Shown one piece after another: positions 27,432-36,304 of a stretch of 64,000 nt of DNA. Under the pieces are notes generated by a model, which was not told where the DNA came from, searched no databases, and saw nothing but the letters and a program-made list of their open reading frames with translations. Within the stretch, counting starts at the first letter, position 1. The number at the start of each line of letters is the position of its first letter. Position numbers and translations under genes: made by a program. Origin of the DNA: Cytophagaceae bacterium ABcell3 (GTDB lineage Bacteria > Bacteroidota > Bacteroidia > Cytophagales > Cytophagaceae); NCBI GenBank assembly GCA_030913385.1, contig CP133159.1, positions 952,584 to 1,016,583 of the forward strand, given 5' to 3'.

Positions 27432-28328
27432 TTATTTCGGATTCCCAAACAGATACCGGAACGATAGGCTCCCTGCATATGAACCTTCTTCAAGATCCAA
27501 ATGTGTGACAAACATATGCATGATCCGAAACCTACCGCTTTGATAACCGATCATTATGCAAGGGCTTTGTTCAGGTGTCTGCCCCATTCCAAAAAGTATA
27601 TTTTTATAGCGGAAGTTAAGGCTTACACCTGCTGGGAATAAATTCCTTGTAGGTGTAAACTCGTTTCTGATTATCCACAAGAGTTGGGGCGTAAAAGCAA
27701 AATTAGCTTCTTCGCTTCTTTGAAAGGTATATCCTGCTTGTACCATTGACGTCCATGGCGAGGTTGAGTACCGGCCCCCTCTTACTGCTGTGGGAAGGTG
27801 GTAGATAGAATATCCCAAATAAAACCTTTTGCTGTTAAGTAATAGTCCTGCTCCTAGATGCAGGTTAGTTTCATCTCCTAGTAGACTTGGATTAAATGGA
27901 GTTTCGTCAAGTCGAAAGTGCTGGTGGTTAACACTTGCTGATACCGAGGGAGAAATAGTCCACTTCCCGTTAATTGATATTTTCGGGGCAATTATCATTT
28001 CTGCGCGATAGTAAGTGTTAAAGTTATCGGGCTTTGATAAGTCCAATAAATTTACTGAGTTCCGGTTATTGTATTCAAGGTTAAACCCGATTCCCGAGGC
28101 TATCTTTGAGATATATTGGTCATAAGACAAATAGTGCTGATTTGCTACTAGTCCATTCTTTGAGGTATTTATAAACGAATAAGTTGACAACCTAGGCATA
28201 TCAGCACCACCGGCGAAAGAGGGGTTGTAATAGCTAGGGATGGTACCTACCCACACCTGGGCTTCTGTTTGTTTTGCGAAAGACATAAAAATTCCAGCCC
28301 ACACTATGAGTTTTATAAGCTTTTTCAT
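27432..28328 (-). CDS. PorP/SprF family type IX secretion system membrane protein
   Basis: 298 residues. A signal peptide is followed by the family's N-terminal YYNPSFAGG motif and a run of beta strands, ending in a barrel-like SLSFRYLFG C-terminus. PorP/SprF proteins are outer-membrane barrels tied to T9SS function and cell-surface attachment of secreted proteins such as SprB. This one lies in an operon with an ECF sigma factor and its anti-sigma factor, so its expression is probably self-regulated. The usual large peptidoglycan-binding partner (PorE/SprE-like) is not adjacent. Confidence 0.85.
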   Translation of the reverse strand: MKKLIKLIVWAGIFMSFAKQTEAQVWVGTIPSYYNPSFAGGADMPRLSTYSFINTSKNGLVANQHYLSYDQYISKIASGIGFNLEYNNRNSVNLLDLSKPDNFNTYYRAEMIIAPKISINGKWTISPSVSASVNHQHFRLDETPFNPSLLGDETNLHLGAGLLLNSKRFYLGYSIYHLPTAVRGGRYSTSPWTSMVQAGYTFQRSEEANFAFTPQLLWIIRNEFTPTRNLFPAGVSLNFRYKNILFGMGQTPEQSPCIMIGYQSGRFRIMHMFVTHLDLEEGSYAGSLSFRYLFGNPK

Positions 28329-28340
28329 TAAAATATGTTT

Positions 28341-29099
28341 TTAAAAATTTCTCAAATCTACTGGCACCACATAAGGTTCATGGCCTTTTAAAAACTGCTC
28401 CTGTTCCCGTCTTTGTTGTGCTTTCCGCTTCATTTTTCGAATGGTTCGCTTAGTTCTGCGTTCGTTTTTCTTAAGCTCCTTCTTTTTAGCTCTGGCTTCC
28501 TTTTTGCTAATCGTTTTTTTAACTGTTGCTATATCAGTGCTTTCTTTGGGAGGCGTTCTGACAGGTTGTACAGAGTCTACAATTGGTTCACTTCTAGCAT
28601 CTTGCCTGTTCATATCTGTATCCGAAATAAAAGTAGGCTTAGGCTTTTTCAGTTTTACTAATTGGTGCTCAAATGCAGCTTTTTTGAATGGTAGCCCTAT
28701 GCTTTTGCTTTTAAATACTGCCAAATCAATTTTTGGGTCTACGGTGGTTTTGATCTTTTTTACACGTTTTTTTGCTTCCTGTTCTTTGTTTATTTTCATA
28801 CTCTGTTTGGGAGAATCCATAATGCCGATGGAAAAAAGTAGTGCTATAAAAACTATTGGGAAACAGATGTATTTAAAATGTTGAGGAAACGCTGTTTCTC
28901 TCTTTAAAAGCTTTTCTACAGGCAGGTTGGCCGGCGTGGGCTCTGATATAAAAGTTTCTTTCCATAGGTCGAACTCCTCTAGGCACTCTGGATTTGCTTC
29001 CATAAATTGGTGCAGCGTATCTTGTCCTTTTGCCGACAAGTTTCCTTCAAAGTACTCAAACAGCCATTCGTCAAGGTTTTTTTTGTTTATCACTTTCAT
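28341..29099 (-). CDS. Anti-sigma factor-like transmembrane protein
   Basis: 252 residues. The N-terminal cytoplasmic part (LFEYFEGNLSAKGQDTLHQF) is of the type found in anti-sigma and FecR-like proteins of Bacteroidota. One membrane segment (about 76-93, ICFPIVFIALLFSIGIM) follows, then a very basic, Lys/Arg-rich periplasmic part. Its start overlaps the end of the sigma factor gene by 4 bp (ATGA), the classic sigma/anti-sigma coupling. It most likely holds the sigma factor inactive at the membrane until a signal arrives. The name is by context and topology rather than a strong domain hit. Confidence 0.7.
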   Translation of the reverse strand: MKVINKKNLDEWLFEYFEGNLSAKGQDTLHQFMEANPECLEEFDLWKETFISEPTPANLPVEKLLKRETAFPQHFKYICFPIVFIALLFSIGIMDSPKQSMKINKEQEAKKRVKKIKTTVDPKIDLAVFKSKSIGLPFKKAAFEHQLVKLKKPKPTFISDTDMNRQDARSEPIVDSVQPVRTPPKESTDIATVKKTISKKEARAKKKELKKNERRTKRTIRKMKRKAQQRREQEQFLKGHEPYVVPVDLRNF

Positions 29100-29584
29100 A
29101 GCACAAAATGCAAATCCTTTATCGTTTCTTTAATTTTTTTCCTTGCCCTGAAAAGATATACCTTTACCTGCGGCTCTTTTAAGTTTAGGATTTCTCCTAT
29201 CTCTTTATAGTTATACCCTTCTAGATCTCGCAATAAAACAATTGCCCTTTGTATCTCAGGTAATAAGGAGAGGGCTTTGTCTATCATTTCCTTAATTTCA
29301 AAACTGTCAGACTTGGCTTCCTTAATATCGTGAAGTTCGGGATTTAGCCTTGTGCCTTTTGATTGACGTTTTGTATAGTTTACCATCAGGTTATGGGCTG
29401 TAGTAAAAAGCCAGGGCTTGACTTTTGCGGAATCTACTGTTTTTCGGTTGTTCCAAAGCTTTTCAAAACAGTCCTGAATGATATCAAAGCTGGCCTCCTC
29501 ATCTTTCAAGCACTTAAAAAGATACCTGAAAAGGTTGGGGGACAAGTTTTTTACGGCCTTGTTATATTCAGAAGTTGATATCAT
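29096..29584 (-). CDS. ECF RNA polymerase sigma factor
   Basis: 162 residues. Sigma region 2 is visible at DIIQDCFEKLWNNRKTV and KPWLFTTAHNLMVNY. Region 4 is visible at LPEIQRAIVLLRDLEGYNYKEIGEILNLKEPQVKVYLFRAR. It directs RNA polymerase to specific promoters in response to an envelope signal relayed by the anti-sigma gene that overlaps its 3' end. With the PorP/SprF gene it forms a three-gene operon, suggesting control of T9SS-related envelope functions. Confidence 0.92.
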   Translation of the reverse strand: MISTSEYNKAVKNLSPNLFRYLFKCLKDEEASFDIIQDCFEKLWNNRKTVDSAKVKPWLFTTAHNLMVNYTKRQSKGTRLNPELHDIKEAKSDSFEIKEMIDKALSLLPEIQRAIVLLRDLEGYNYKEIGEILNLKEPQVKVYLFRARKKIKETIKDLHFVL

Positions 29585-29714
29585 CTATCAGGCTTAAGCT
29601 AAATTCTGTCGTTAGACAATCCAAGTTAGGGAAAAGTTACACCTTGCTTTTATTTTTTATGGTAGGATATTGAGTTGATGGAGATGCTATAGAGATTTTT
29701 GTGGGACGTATTTT

Positions 29715-29880
29715 ACCTGAACTATGCATTAGAACTTTCTATTGCGTGGCGAAATAGTTTCAAATCATACGCTTCGCTCGAATTTGATTTATAACTATAG
29801 AACCACTATGCTTTACAAACCAAATACGCTGTTTTTTGTTCTTTTGTCCCTCATAACAAAATTTAATACATAATCCAGGT
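29715..29880. repeat. Dispersed structured repeat, copy C (about 166 bp)
   Basis: It begins ACCTGAACTATGCATTAGAAC and ends with the inverted counterpart TTAATACATAATCCAGGT. The interior matches copy A over most of its length, with an internal self-complementary part (TCAAATC ... GAATTTGA). It fills much of the 316-bp gap upstream of the sigma factor gene. Confidence 0.8.
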
Positions 29881-29900
29881 TTAAGGAAGAGGTTTTTTTG

Positions 29901-30302
29901 TTATATCGCTGTTTTTAAGGTGTTTAATTCAATGATGGCCAATAGGCATATAATTGTTGTTTCTGTTAAAAAGTAGGTCAAACCTAATTTTGTAAGGTGG
30001 GGATAATATTGTAGTACCAAGATTAATGTTAGACAGCAATAAAACAGGTTGGCAATACTGATTACTTTTAAGTATGGTTTCCAGTATCCTTTTAAAAGGA
30101 AATAACAAATGATAGAATAAAGGCTAAAGAATAGTGCTATTAGGGAAAGCATTGTTAATACTTTTTTAGGCATCCCAAAACATTCTTCAAATACTATCAG
30201 AGCTATAAATATAAATAGTGCTGTAAAAAAAGCTCCTAGCCCATCAATCAAGAATAGCCTTTTGGGTTTTGATGATGTGTGTTTCAGAATGCTATTAATC
30301 AA
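29901..30302 (-). CDS. Small four-helix integral membrane protein
   Basis: 133 residues with four strong hydrophobic segments and short polar loops. The N-terminus has the charged start KHTSSKPKRLFLIDGLGA, a form seen in small uncharacterised Bacteroidota membrane proteins. No catalytic or transport motif was recognised. It stands alone on the minus strand. Confidence 0.65.
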   Translation of the reverse strand: MINSILKHTSSKPKRLFLIDGLGAFFTALFIFIALIVFEECFGMPKKVLTMLSLIALFFSLYSIICYFLLKGYWKPYLKVISIANLFYCCLTLILVLQYYPHLTKLGLTYFLTETTIICLLAIIELNTLKTAI

Positions 30303-30474
30303 TGTATTATGTTTTATGTAAAAAGAGGGTGTTTCAAGTGTTCATATTTTTGCTGTAGCCAACTAAATTGGTCTTCTTTATGTTTTTTCTAGCCGTTCTA
30401 CAATACAAATTTATTTTGGTTCCACCAACTTATAGTCGTGTCCATGAGGTAGTAATTTAAGGCTTAAATTTTTT

Positions 30475-31173
30475 TTACCTGCCGTTTCTTATTCTTTCTA
30501 CATTACTATTCATTTTATGTCTGACGATTTGGCGGAAAATGAATTTTTTAAGCACACCTAATTTTTGTTTATGTTTTGCATAGAATTCATCAGGACTGTC
30601 AAAAATTCCAAAATCTTGATTTATTCCTTTGTCTTGAATGTATGTGTTGTTCTGATTCCAATCAATTGGTGGATTCTCAAAATTATCTGTGTATACACCA
30701 TATCCACAAAATGTTTGACATCCCTTGTTGTCATTTTGTAATTTTTTAAGGTATTGTTGATCGAGAATTACGCCTTCAAGAAAATACCATTGGTCATTTA
30801 CATATGCCTCAACCCAGCTATGTAAAATGTTTTTAGGTGATAATTTGTACCAAATACCACTTATAGCCCCTTTTTGTAATGCTTTGTCGATTGTAAACCC
30901 ATGAATTCTATTTGGAATGCCATTTGCCCTTAGTAGGGCCATTAGCAAAGTTGCTTTGGTGTTACATTGACCATAGCCATCCTTTAGTACTTCTGATGCT
31001 GTGATATCGTCAGAAATGTTATAACCGAAATTTATTTCATCTCTTACGAAGTTATAAATAGCCTTAACCCTTTCAATAGTTTCCATATCATGCCACTTAT
31101 GTGTTTTTATTAACTTTTGGATGGAATTATTAGAATAGTTTAAAATTTTGGTTTCCTTTAAATAGCTGTCCAT
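30475..31173 (-). CDS. Transglutaminase-like superfamily protein
   Basis: 232 residues. The catalytic triad pattern is visible: Cys in GYGQCNTKATLLMALLRANG, His in LHSWVEAYV, and Asp in LEGVILDQQYL. No signal peptide is evident. Bacterial members usually act as cysteine peptidases or isopeptidases. The substrate is unknown and the gene has no obvious partner; the next gene on the strand is an AraC regulator starting at 32029. Confidence 0.8.
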   Translation of the reverse strand: MDSYLKETKILNYSNNSIQKLIKTHKWHDMETIERVKAIYNFVRDEINFGYNISDDITASEVLKDGYGQCNTKATLLMALLRANGIPNRIHGFTIDKALQKGAISGIWYKLSPKNILHSWVEAYVNDQWYFLEGVILDQQYLKKLQNDNKGCQTFCGYGVYTDNFENPPIDWNQNNTYIQDKGINQDFGIFDSPDEFYAKHKQKLGVLKKFIFRQIVRHKMNSNVERIRNGR

Positions 31174-31300
31174 GTTTTTTGCTTTAGTTGTTCGGTATTA
31201 GGTGACGGTAATGTATGTTAGCACCGCAACTGTTGTCTCTTTTATTGAGACTGCAAATTGCGCAGGAATTCAAGCTTAAAATTGTATAAACTGGCTATTT

Positions 31301-32029
31301 TTATTGTTGTAAAAACTTAGGGTTGACTCCAAATGTTTCTTTAAATGTTCTTGTGTAATGTGAGCTATCGCTAAAACCGCATATGTGTGCTGTTTCTGTT
31401 ATTGAGTTGTTTTTGAGGAAGGGCATTGATTTTATTAACCTATTCCAAAGTTGATACCTCCTAAAATTAATCTCAGTGGTTTCTTTGAATAAATGTAGAA
31501 ACCGCGATGGAGATAAGTAGCACAATGATGAGATTTCTTCGAGACTATAAACTTTCTCAAAATTACCTTCCATAATTGCTAATGCTTTCATAATACGGTC
31601 ATCTTTTAAGTTGATTTTAACGTGATATTCATTTTTATTTTGGTTTAAGGTTTCTGTAATGTTAAGACAGAAGTTCTCAAAAGACGATTCTTTACCAATT
31701 AATGATTTGAGGCTTTTGTTTAGTTTGGCCTGTAAGGGGTTATGAACGGTTTGAAAGCAGGGGCACCCAAACATTTGAGATAAGTGTTGTCCGGTAGAAC
31801 ATAGTGGGTTTATTAAAATTGTTAATTGAATGTCATCACACCAGAGTTTATGTTCTGTATTGGATGAAATAAAAAATGCATTTCCCACAATACTTTTTTG
31901 CTCGTTCTTAACAGATAGCTCCAATGCAGCCGACAATGATAGACTAATTTGTATAGCATAATGCTTATGAAACTTATTGTCGGTTAGCCGTCCAACAAAG
32001 AGTCCAAAATTTTTATTAAAGTAAAACAT
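31301..32029 (-). CDS. AraC family transcriptional regulator
   Basis: 242 residues. The C-terminal AraC/XylS DNA-binding domain has two helix-turn-helix units (YSLEEISSLCYLSPSRFLHLF and ITETAHICGFSDSSHYTRTF) ending in FGVNPKF. The N-terminal 140 residues are a cupin-like sensor region of unknown ligand. It sits next to a second AraC-type regulator on the same strand. Confidence 0.85.
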   Translation of the reverse strand: MFYFNKNFGLFVGRLTDNKFHKHYAIQISLSLSAALELSVKNEQKSIVGNAFFISSNTEHKLWCDDIQLTILINPLCSTGQHLSQMFGCPCFQTVHNPLQAKLNKSLKSLIGKESSFENFCLNITETLNQNKNEYHVKINLKDDRIMKALAIMEGNFEKVYSLEEISSLCYLSPSRFLHLFKETTEINFRRYQLWNRLIKSMPFLKNNSITETAHICGFSDSSHYTRTFKETFGVNPKFLQQ

Positions 32030-32164
32030 TTATAGAAAAGGGTTATCAGGTGTAGCCTTCAGAAGATAGTAATTTCATATTACTGTTTGGCTCAAATATA
32101 TTTTTAAAATTGAAAGCAAGTTCCATAAAGGTCTTTAGGAGCCAATGCTTGGGGATTTATCACA

Positions 32165-33142
32165 TCATTTTAAACGTGGTTTTCTATACCGGTTTTTATA
32201 TTCTAGTGGGGTGACACCGGTATGTTTTCGGAAAATTTCACGAAACGATTTTGTGTCACTGTATCCAACATCAAACATTACCTCATTGACTGTTTTAATA
32301 CCGCCCTCTAAGTGTTTTTTTGCAGTTTCTACTTTAACTCGTTGAATATATTCTGTAACGGTGTTAGAAGTTGCTTTTTTGAAGCGTCTTTCGAGCGTTC
32401 GTCTAGCTAGCGCTACATTGTCACAAAGCTCATTTATTGATATTTTTTCTTCGGCATTGCGTTCTATAAACTCTTGAGCTTTTTCTATTTCTTTGTCACC
32501 ATGATCTTTTTGGCCTGAGAATATAGCAAAAGGCGACTGGGTATGTCTTCCAGGGTCGATCTGGAATATTTTGGAACAATATACTGCCGTTTCTCTATTT
32601 GAAAACTTTTCGATTAGGTATAGGATTAAATTTGCTGAAGAGAAAGCGCCTCCACCGGTATATATTCTGTTTTCGTCTGTTAATATTTTGTCGGTCATTA
32701 CACTGACCTTTGGGAACAGTCTTTGAAGCTCTGTTGTGGCGTGCCAGTGGGTAGCGCACTTTTTACCGTTGAGCAACCCGGTTTGAGCAAGCAAAAAAGC
32801 GCCTAAGCATATACTTACTACTTCAGCTCCTTTTTGATATTGATTTGTAATCCACGGGTAATAAGGAGTGTTGTTTTGTAGAATGTCGGGCATATAGCCC
32901 TTAACCGGTGGAATAATGATGATGTCTGTATGTTCCAGATCCGCAAGGGTCCGATCGGCTTTAATCATAAAGACTCCTTGTTGAGCTTCTAACTGATGGG
33001 AAGCTCCTATTAACTCTAATTTAAAAGCTGGTTTTTTCCCACGGTCGACTAAGTAGTTGTTTGCTTCTAAAAATCCTTGACGGGCATTGTCCATACCAGC
33101 TACATTTAGGCCATAGGGAAGGAGTAAGGATATGTGTTTCAT
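32165..33142 (-). CDS. GlxA-type AraC regulator with DJ-1/PfpI domain
   Basis: 325 residues. The N-terminal 190 residues form a DJ-1/PfpI-like amidase domain with the nucleophile-elbow region VVSICLGAFLLAQTG and the following CATHWH. The C-terminal 100 residues form an AraC domain (LARRTLERRFKKA, then VMFDVGYSDTKSFREIFRKHTG). This is the GlxA arrangement. It diverges from a VOC-family gene 148 bp away, which may be its target. Confidence 0.88.
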   Translation of the reverse strand: MKHISLLLPYGLNVAGMDNARQGFLEANNYLVDRGKKPAFKLELIGASHQLEAQQGVFMIKADRTLADLEHTDIIIIPPVKGYMPDILQNNTPYYPWITNQYQKGAEVVSICLGAFLLAQTGLLNGKKCATHWHATTELQRLFPKVSVMTDKILTDENRIYTGGGAFSSANLILYLIEKFSNRETAVYCSKIFQIDPGRHTQSPFAIFSGQKDHGDKEIEKAQEFIERNAEEKISINELCDNVALARRTLERRFKKATSNTVTEYIQRVKVETAKKHLEGGIKTVNEVMFDVGYSDTKSFREIFRKHTGVTPLEYKNRYRKPRLK

Positions 33143-33289
33143 GGTGAAGTTTGAAAAATAGGAGTTGATTTATTGGTTTTGCAAATTAGCTTTTAACTCT
33201 GTCGTAAACAACCCCTTAGTTTGTCGTTTTAGTATTCTTAGTGATGGGTTATACCTAGTAAATTTGTCTACTGAAACCACTTTTTAATT

Positions 33290-33697
33290 ATGATTAAACG
33301 AATTTATGTAAACCTACCAGTGAAGAATCTTAAAATGACTATGGAGTTTTTCACAAACCTTGGCTTTGCGTTTGACGCCAATTTTTCTGACGAAAGAGCT
33401 GCTTGTTTGATCTTAGGGGACAACATGTATGCCATGTTGCTCACAGAGTCATTTTTTCAAACTTTTACCCAAAAGAGGCTCGCTGATGCTAAACAAAATA
33501 CCGAAGTTTTAGTGGCTTTAGAGGTAAAAAGCCGTGAGCAAGTTGATGAGTTAGTTTCAAAAGCTGTTAAAGCCGGAGGTACCATCTATCGTGGGCCAGA
33601 AGACCATGGTTGGATGTACAACCACTGCTTCGCTGACCTTGATGGACATCAATGGGAAGTGCTATTTACAGATGAAAGTAAACTCAGCGAGAAGTAA
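33290..33697 (+). CDS. VOC family (glyoxalase/bleomycin-resistance-like) protein
   Basis: 135 residues with the beta-alpha-beta-beta-beta layout of the vicinal-oxygen-chelate fold. It has the typical start INLPV-like VNLPVKNLKMTMEFFTNLG and a closing DLDGHQWEVLF. This form (YnfC/YaeR-like) is often annotated lactoylglutathione lyase, but no substrate can be assigned. It is followed 31 bp later by a PhnB-like VOC gene and is divergent from the GlxA-type regulator. Confidence 0.85.
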   Translation: MIKRIYVNLPVKNLKMTMEFFTNLGFAFDANFSDERAACLILGDNMYAMLLTESFFQTFTQKRLADAKQNTEVLVALEVKSREQVDELVSKAVKAGGTIYRGPEDHGWMYNHCFADLDGHQWEVLFTDESKLSEK

Positions 33698-33728
33698 ATC
33701 ATTTTATATAACCATAAACCTTGTTCAT

Positions 33729-34136
33729 ATGACACACATAGTTCCCTATTTAACATTTGACGGAAATTGTCGTGAGGCAATGAACTTCTACAAAAGTTGC
33801 CTTGGCGGGGAAGTGAGATTTCAAACGATTGCAGAAACCGATTTTGCAGACCGATGTCCTGCCGGTATGCAGCAGCAGATAATGCATTCAGAGTTAATAG
33901 TAGACCATGCAAGGTTAATGGCTAGCGATATGGTGCAACCTGAAGGTTTAAAACCTGGTAATGACATGGCTATTTCTCTAGACTTGGATTCAGAAAAAAA
34001 TACGAAAAGCATTTTTGAAGAATTGTCTGTAGGAGGGACAGTTATTGAGCCGTTAAAAAAAGCCTTTGGAAATGCTTTGTTTGGAGTATTAAAAGATAAA
34101 TATAATAAGGTGTGGATGTTTCATTGTGAACTTTAG
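33729..34136 (+). CDS. PhnB-like VOC family protein
   Basis: 135 residues. The frame is open from 33591, but ATG 33729 (MTHIVPYLTFDGNCREAM) matches the family's N-terminus, so it is chosen. The PhnB hallmarks NFYKSCLGGEV and PFGN-like KKAFGNALFGVLKDKYNKVWMF are present. This family lacks the usual metal ligands and its function is not established. It is paralogous to the gene at 34835-35248. Confidence 0.88.
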   Translation: MTHIVPYLTFDGNCREAMNFYKSCLGGEVRFQTIAETDFADRCPAGMQQQIMHSELIVDHARLMASDMVQPEGLKPGNDMAISLDLDSEKNTKSIFEELSVGGTVIEPLKKAFGNALFGVLKDKYNKVWMFHCEL

Positions 34137-34150
34137 GAGAACACGCTAAA

Positions 34151-34196
34151 AACAGTCCAGCCTTGTGAAATGTATCGCAAGGCTGGACTGCTTTTT
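34151..34196. terminator. Strong bidirectional terminator
   Basis: A 13-bp perfect stem CAGTCCAGCCTTG / CAAGGCTGGACTG (34153-34165 with 34178-34190) has an A-run before and a T-run after. It lies between the convergent PhnB-like gene and the DUF4256 gene. Confidence 0.93.
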
Positions 34197-34758
34197 ACAC
34201 CCTCAATATCCCACGGAACCCTCTAACACCATAGTATGATTCTGCGCCATTGTGATAGATAAATACACGGCCAAAACGCCAATCTCCAAATATGGCGCCG
34301 CCAAGTTTCCTGATGTCGGCGGGTGTTTGTAGCCAGCTTGAGGTTTTGGTGTCAAATGTCCCTAACTTCTGAAGTCCAAAATACTGTTCTTCGGTCATTA
34401 GCTCAATGCCCATTTCATTGGCCATTCCAACAGCACTATTTTTGGGCTTATACTGTTTCCTTGACTCCAAAGCCTCTTGGTCATAGCAAACGCTCCTGCG
34501 TCCTTTGGGGCTTTCTGCCGAACAGTCACAGAAGATGTATTCATTTGTTTTACTGTCCAATCCTATTACATCAGGCTCCCCATCGGTTTCTTCCATAGCA
34601 TGAAGAGACCATAACTTGTCAGGCCTACTTTTGATCCTATCCTGTACCTGTGTCCATTGAATATCCTGATGCCGCTGCATGTTTTTTTCAAATCGTGCTT
34701 TCAGGATGTTAAGCAGTTCATCAACTTGATCTGGTGATAAGCTTTGTTCTTTATTCAT
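34195..34758 (-). CDS. DUF4256 domain-containing protein
   Basis: 187 residues, close to the whole-family length. Recognisable blocks are LWSLHAMEETDGEPDVIGLD, FCDCSAESPKGRRSVCYD and FGDWRFGRVFIYHNGAESYYG. The function of DUF4256 is unknown. It is grouped with VOC and DUF1801 genes, which often co-occur in Bacteroidota but without proven linkage. Confidence 0.85.
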   Translation of the reverse strand: MNKEQSLSPDQVDELLNILKARFEKNMQRHQDIQWTQVQDRIKSRPDKLWSLHAMEETDGEPDVIGLDSKTNEYIFCDCSAESPKGRRSVCYDQEALESRKQYKPKNSAVGMANEMGIELMTEEQYFGLQKLGTFDTKTSSWLQTPADIRKLGGAIFGDWRFGRVFIYHNGAESYYGVRGFRGILRV

Positions 34759-34834
34759 AATATTTTATAGTAACAAAAAGGTACAGCTGCCCAATTAAAG
34801 ATAATATTTTGGGTTATTGGGTCAAGTCTATTAA

Positions 34835-35248
34835 CTATTCCGCTTCTAAGGAAAGCATCCAACGGACTCCGAATTTGTCAATAAGCATAGCAAATAAGCC
34901 TCCCCAGAAAGGTTCCTGCAGTTCTTGAACAACTTTACCTCCTTCGGATAGTCTTTGAAAGAGGTTATTGATCTCTTCTTTAGAGCTACAGTTTAAGCTT
35001 AGCTGGACATTGTTTCCTTGATGAAGTTCACCTTGCCCACACATATCTGAGGCCATCATTCTGAATTGGTCGTTGTACAGGGATGCGTGTAGCACTTCTT
35101 GATGGAGGTCTTTAGGAAATTGGTCTTTAGCGGGCGACTCTGCTATAGTCATTAATTCCAGCTCCCCGCCAAAGATTTCTTGATAAAACGCCATGGCATT
35201 TTTACATTTTTTGTCAAAGTGCAAGTAAGGTTGAATAGCTTGTTTCAT
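34835..35248 (-). CDS. PhnB-like VOC family protein
   Basis: 137 residues. It has the same architecture as the gene at 33729: PYLHFDKKCKNAMAFYQEIFGG at the start and PFWGGLFAMLIDKFGVRWML at the end. It is 9 bp downstream of the DUF1801 gene on the same strand, so the two are an operon. The function is unknown beyond the fold. Confidence 0.88.
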   Translation of the reverse strand: MKQAIQPYLHFDKKCKNAMAFYQEIFGGELELMTIAESPAKDQFPKDLHQEVLHASLYNDQFRMMASDMCGQGELHQGNNVQLSLNCSSKEEINNLFQRLSEGGKVVQELQEPFWGGLFAMLIDKFGVRWMLSLEAE

Positions 35249-35257
35249 GTCTGTAAG

Positions 35258-35653
35258 TTATTTTAGTCTTATTAGTTCTCCTTTTCTTTTGTAAATATTT
35301 TTATAGTCCCATTGTATTTCTCTGGACTTTTCTAGCCAACGTTTCAGGTCTTCAAGGTCGACCTGGCTTACATTGGTATACCGGATAGATGCATCTTTGA
35401 ACTTCCCTGTGTTTGTTTTGAGCTCTTCTTCGTCAAAGCTTGCCCCACTCCAGAAGAATAGACGGACGCTATCTTTTAGCTTGCTATAACCAACAATAGG
35501 GTTTCCGTCCAGAAACCATACCGGGTGCCGGTGCCAAATTTTGTTTTCGGCTTCCGGTAAATGTTTGCTGATTTCCTTAGCCAATAAATTACAAACTTCT
35601 TTGTCATTTTCGGCTTGTGAATCATTATATGATACTGTGTCTTTATGGATCAT
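35258..35653 (-). CDS. DUF1801 (YdhG-like) domain protein
   Basis: 131 residues with the DUF1801 pattern: LAKEISKHLPEAENKIWHRHPVWFLDGNPIVGYSK-type core and a KFKDASIRYTNVSQVD segment near the end. The family adopts a small alpha/beta fold of unknown role. It is the first gene of an operon with the PhnB-like gene. Confidence 0.82.
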   Translation of the reverse strand: MIHKDTVSYNDSQAENDKEVCNLLAKEISKHLPEAENKIWHRHPVWFLDGNPIVGYSKLKDSVRLFFWSGASFDEEELKTNTGKFKDASIRYTNVSQVDLEDLKRWLEKSREIQWDYKNIYKRKGELIRLK

Positions 35654-35885
35654 ACCTATAAGCTTTCAGAGTATACATGTTAATGCATGATTTGTTGCTT
35701 ACTAATATGCAATTAGTTGCGCATAAATAATATAGCCAAAGTTAAACAGCGGCTGTTGAAAAGCAAGATGGAGGAAATGACATTTTGTGGGGGAGGATAC
35801 GACAGTGGAATTTCAAGTGTCCATTTCCTGTGGCGTGTATTTTTTTATAAATTATGTTTACCCCAGTTAGGCCTGAACATTGTCT

Positions 35886-36194
35886 TTACGTTTTATTAAA
35901 CATCACTAATAGACCGATAATGGTACACATTGCCCAAAAAAGCGCTACCAGGAAATTTATTCTGTAAATGAACTTGTTGGGTCTTTCTGGCGGTAAAACT
36001 ATGTACGGTAACCAAATGATGGAATGAGTGTACCAGAAAGGGTTAATGAGCAATAATACGGGTGGCGTGTTTTGAAATTGCTTTCTTGTCCGGGTATAAT
36101 ATATAGCATGTAAATAAGCTTTCAAAACCCATAAAACGAAAAGCAACGCACCCAAAAACCAAAAGGTTAGGTTTAAAATATATGCCTCATTCAT
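35886..36194 (-). CDS. Small membrane protein, hypothetical
   Basis: 102 residues with three hydrophobic segments (about 7-27, 46-66 and 77-98) and no domain I recognise. It starts 110 bp from the divergent oxidoreductase gene. Real coding status is supported by length and topology only. Confidence 0.55.
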   Translation of the reverse strand: MNEAYILNLTFWFLGALLFVLWVLKAYLHAIYYTRTRKQFQNTPPVLLLINPFWYTHSIIWLPYIVLPPERPNKFIYRINFLVALFWAMCTIIGLLVMFNKT

Positions 36195-36304
36195 TTAATT
36201 GATTTTTTATCACATACTTTCCAAATCTTGCTAAACATTATTTTCTCCTGCTAATTAAATAGGTTTAAGTGATTTTTTTTATAAACTTTTTATAAATAGA
36301 TTTT

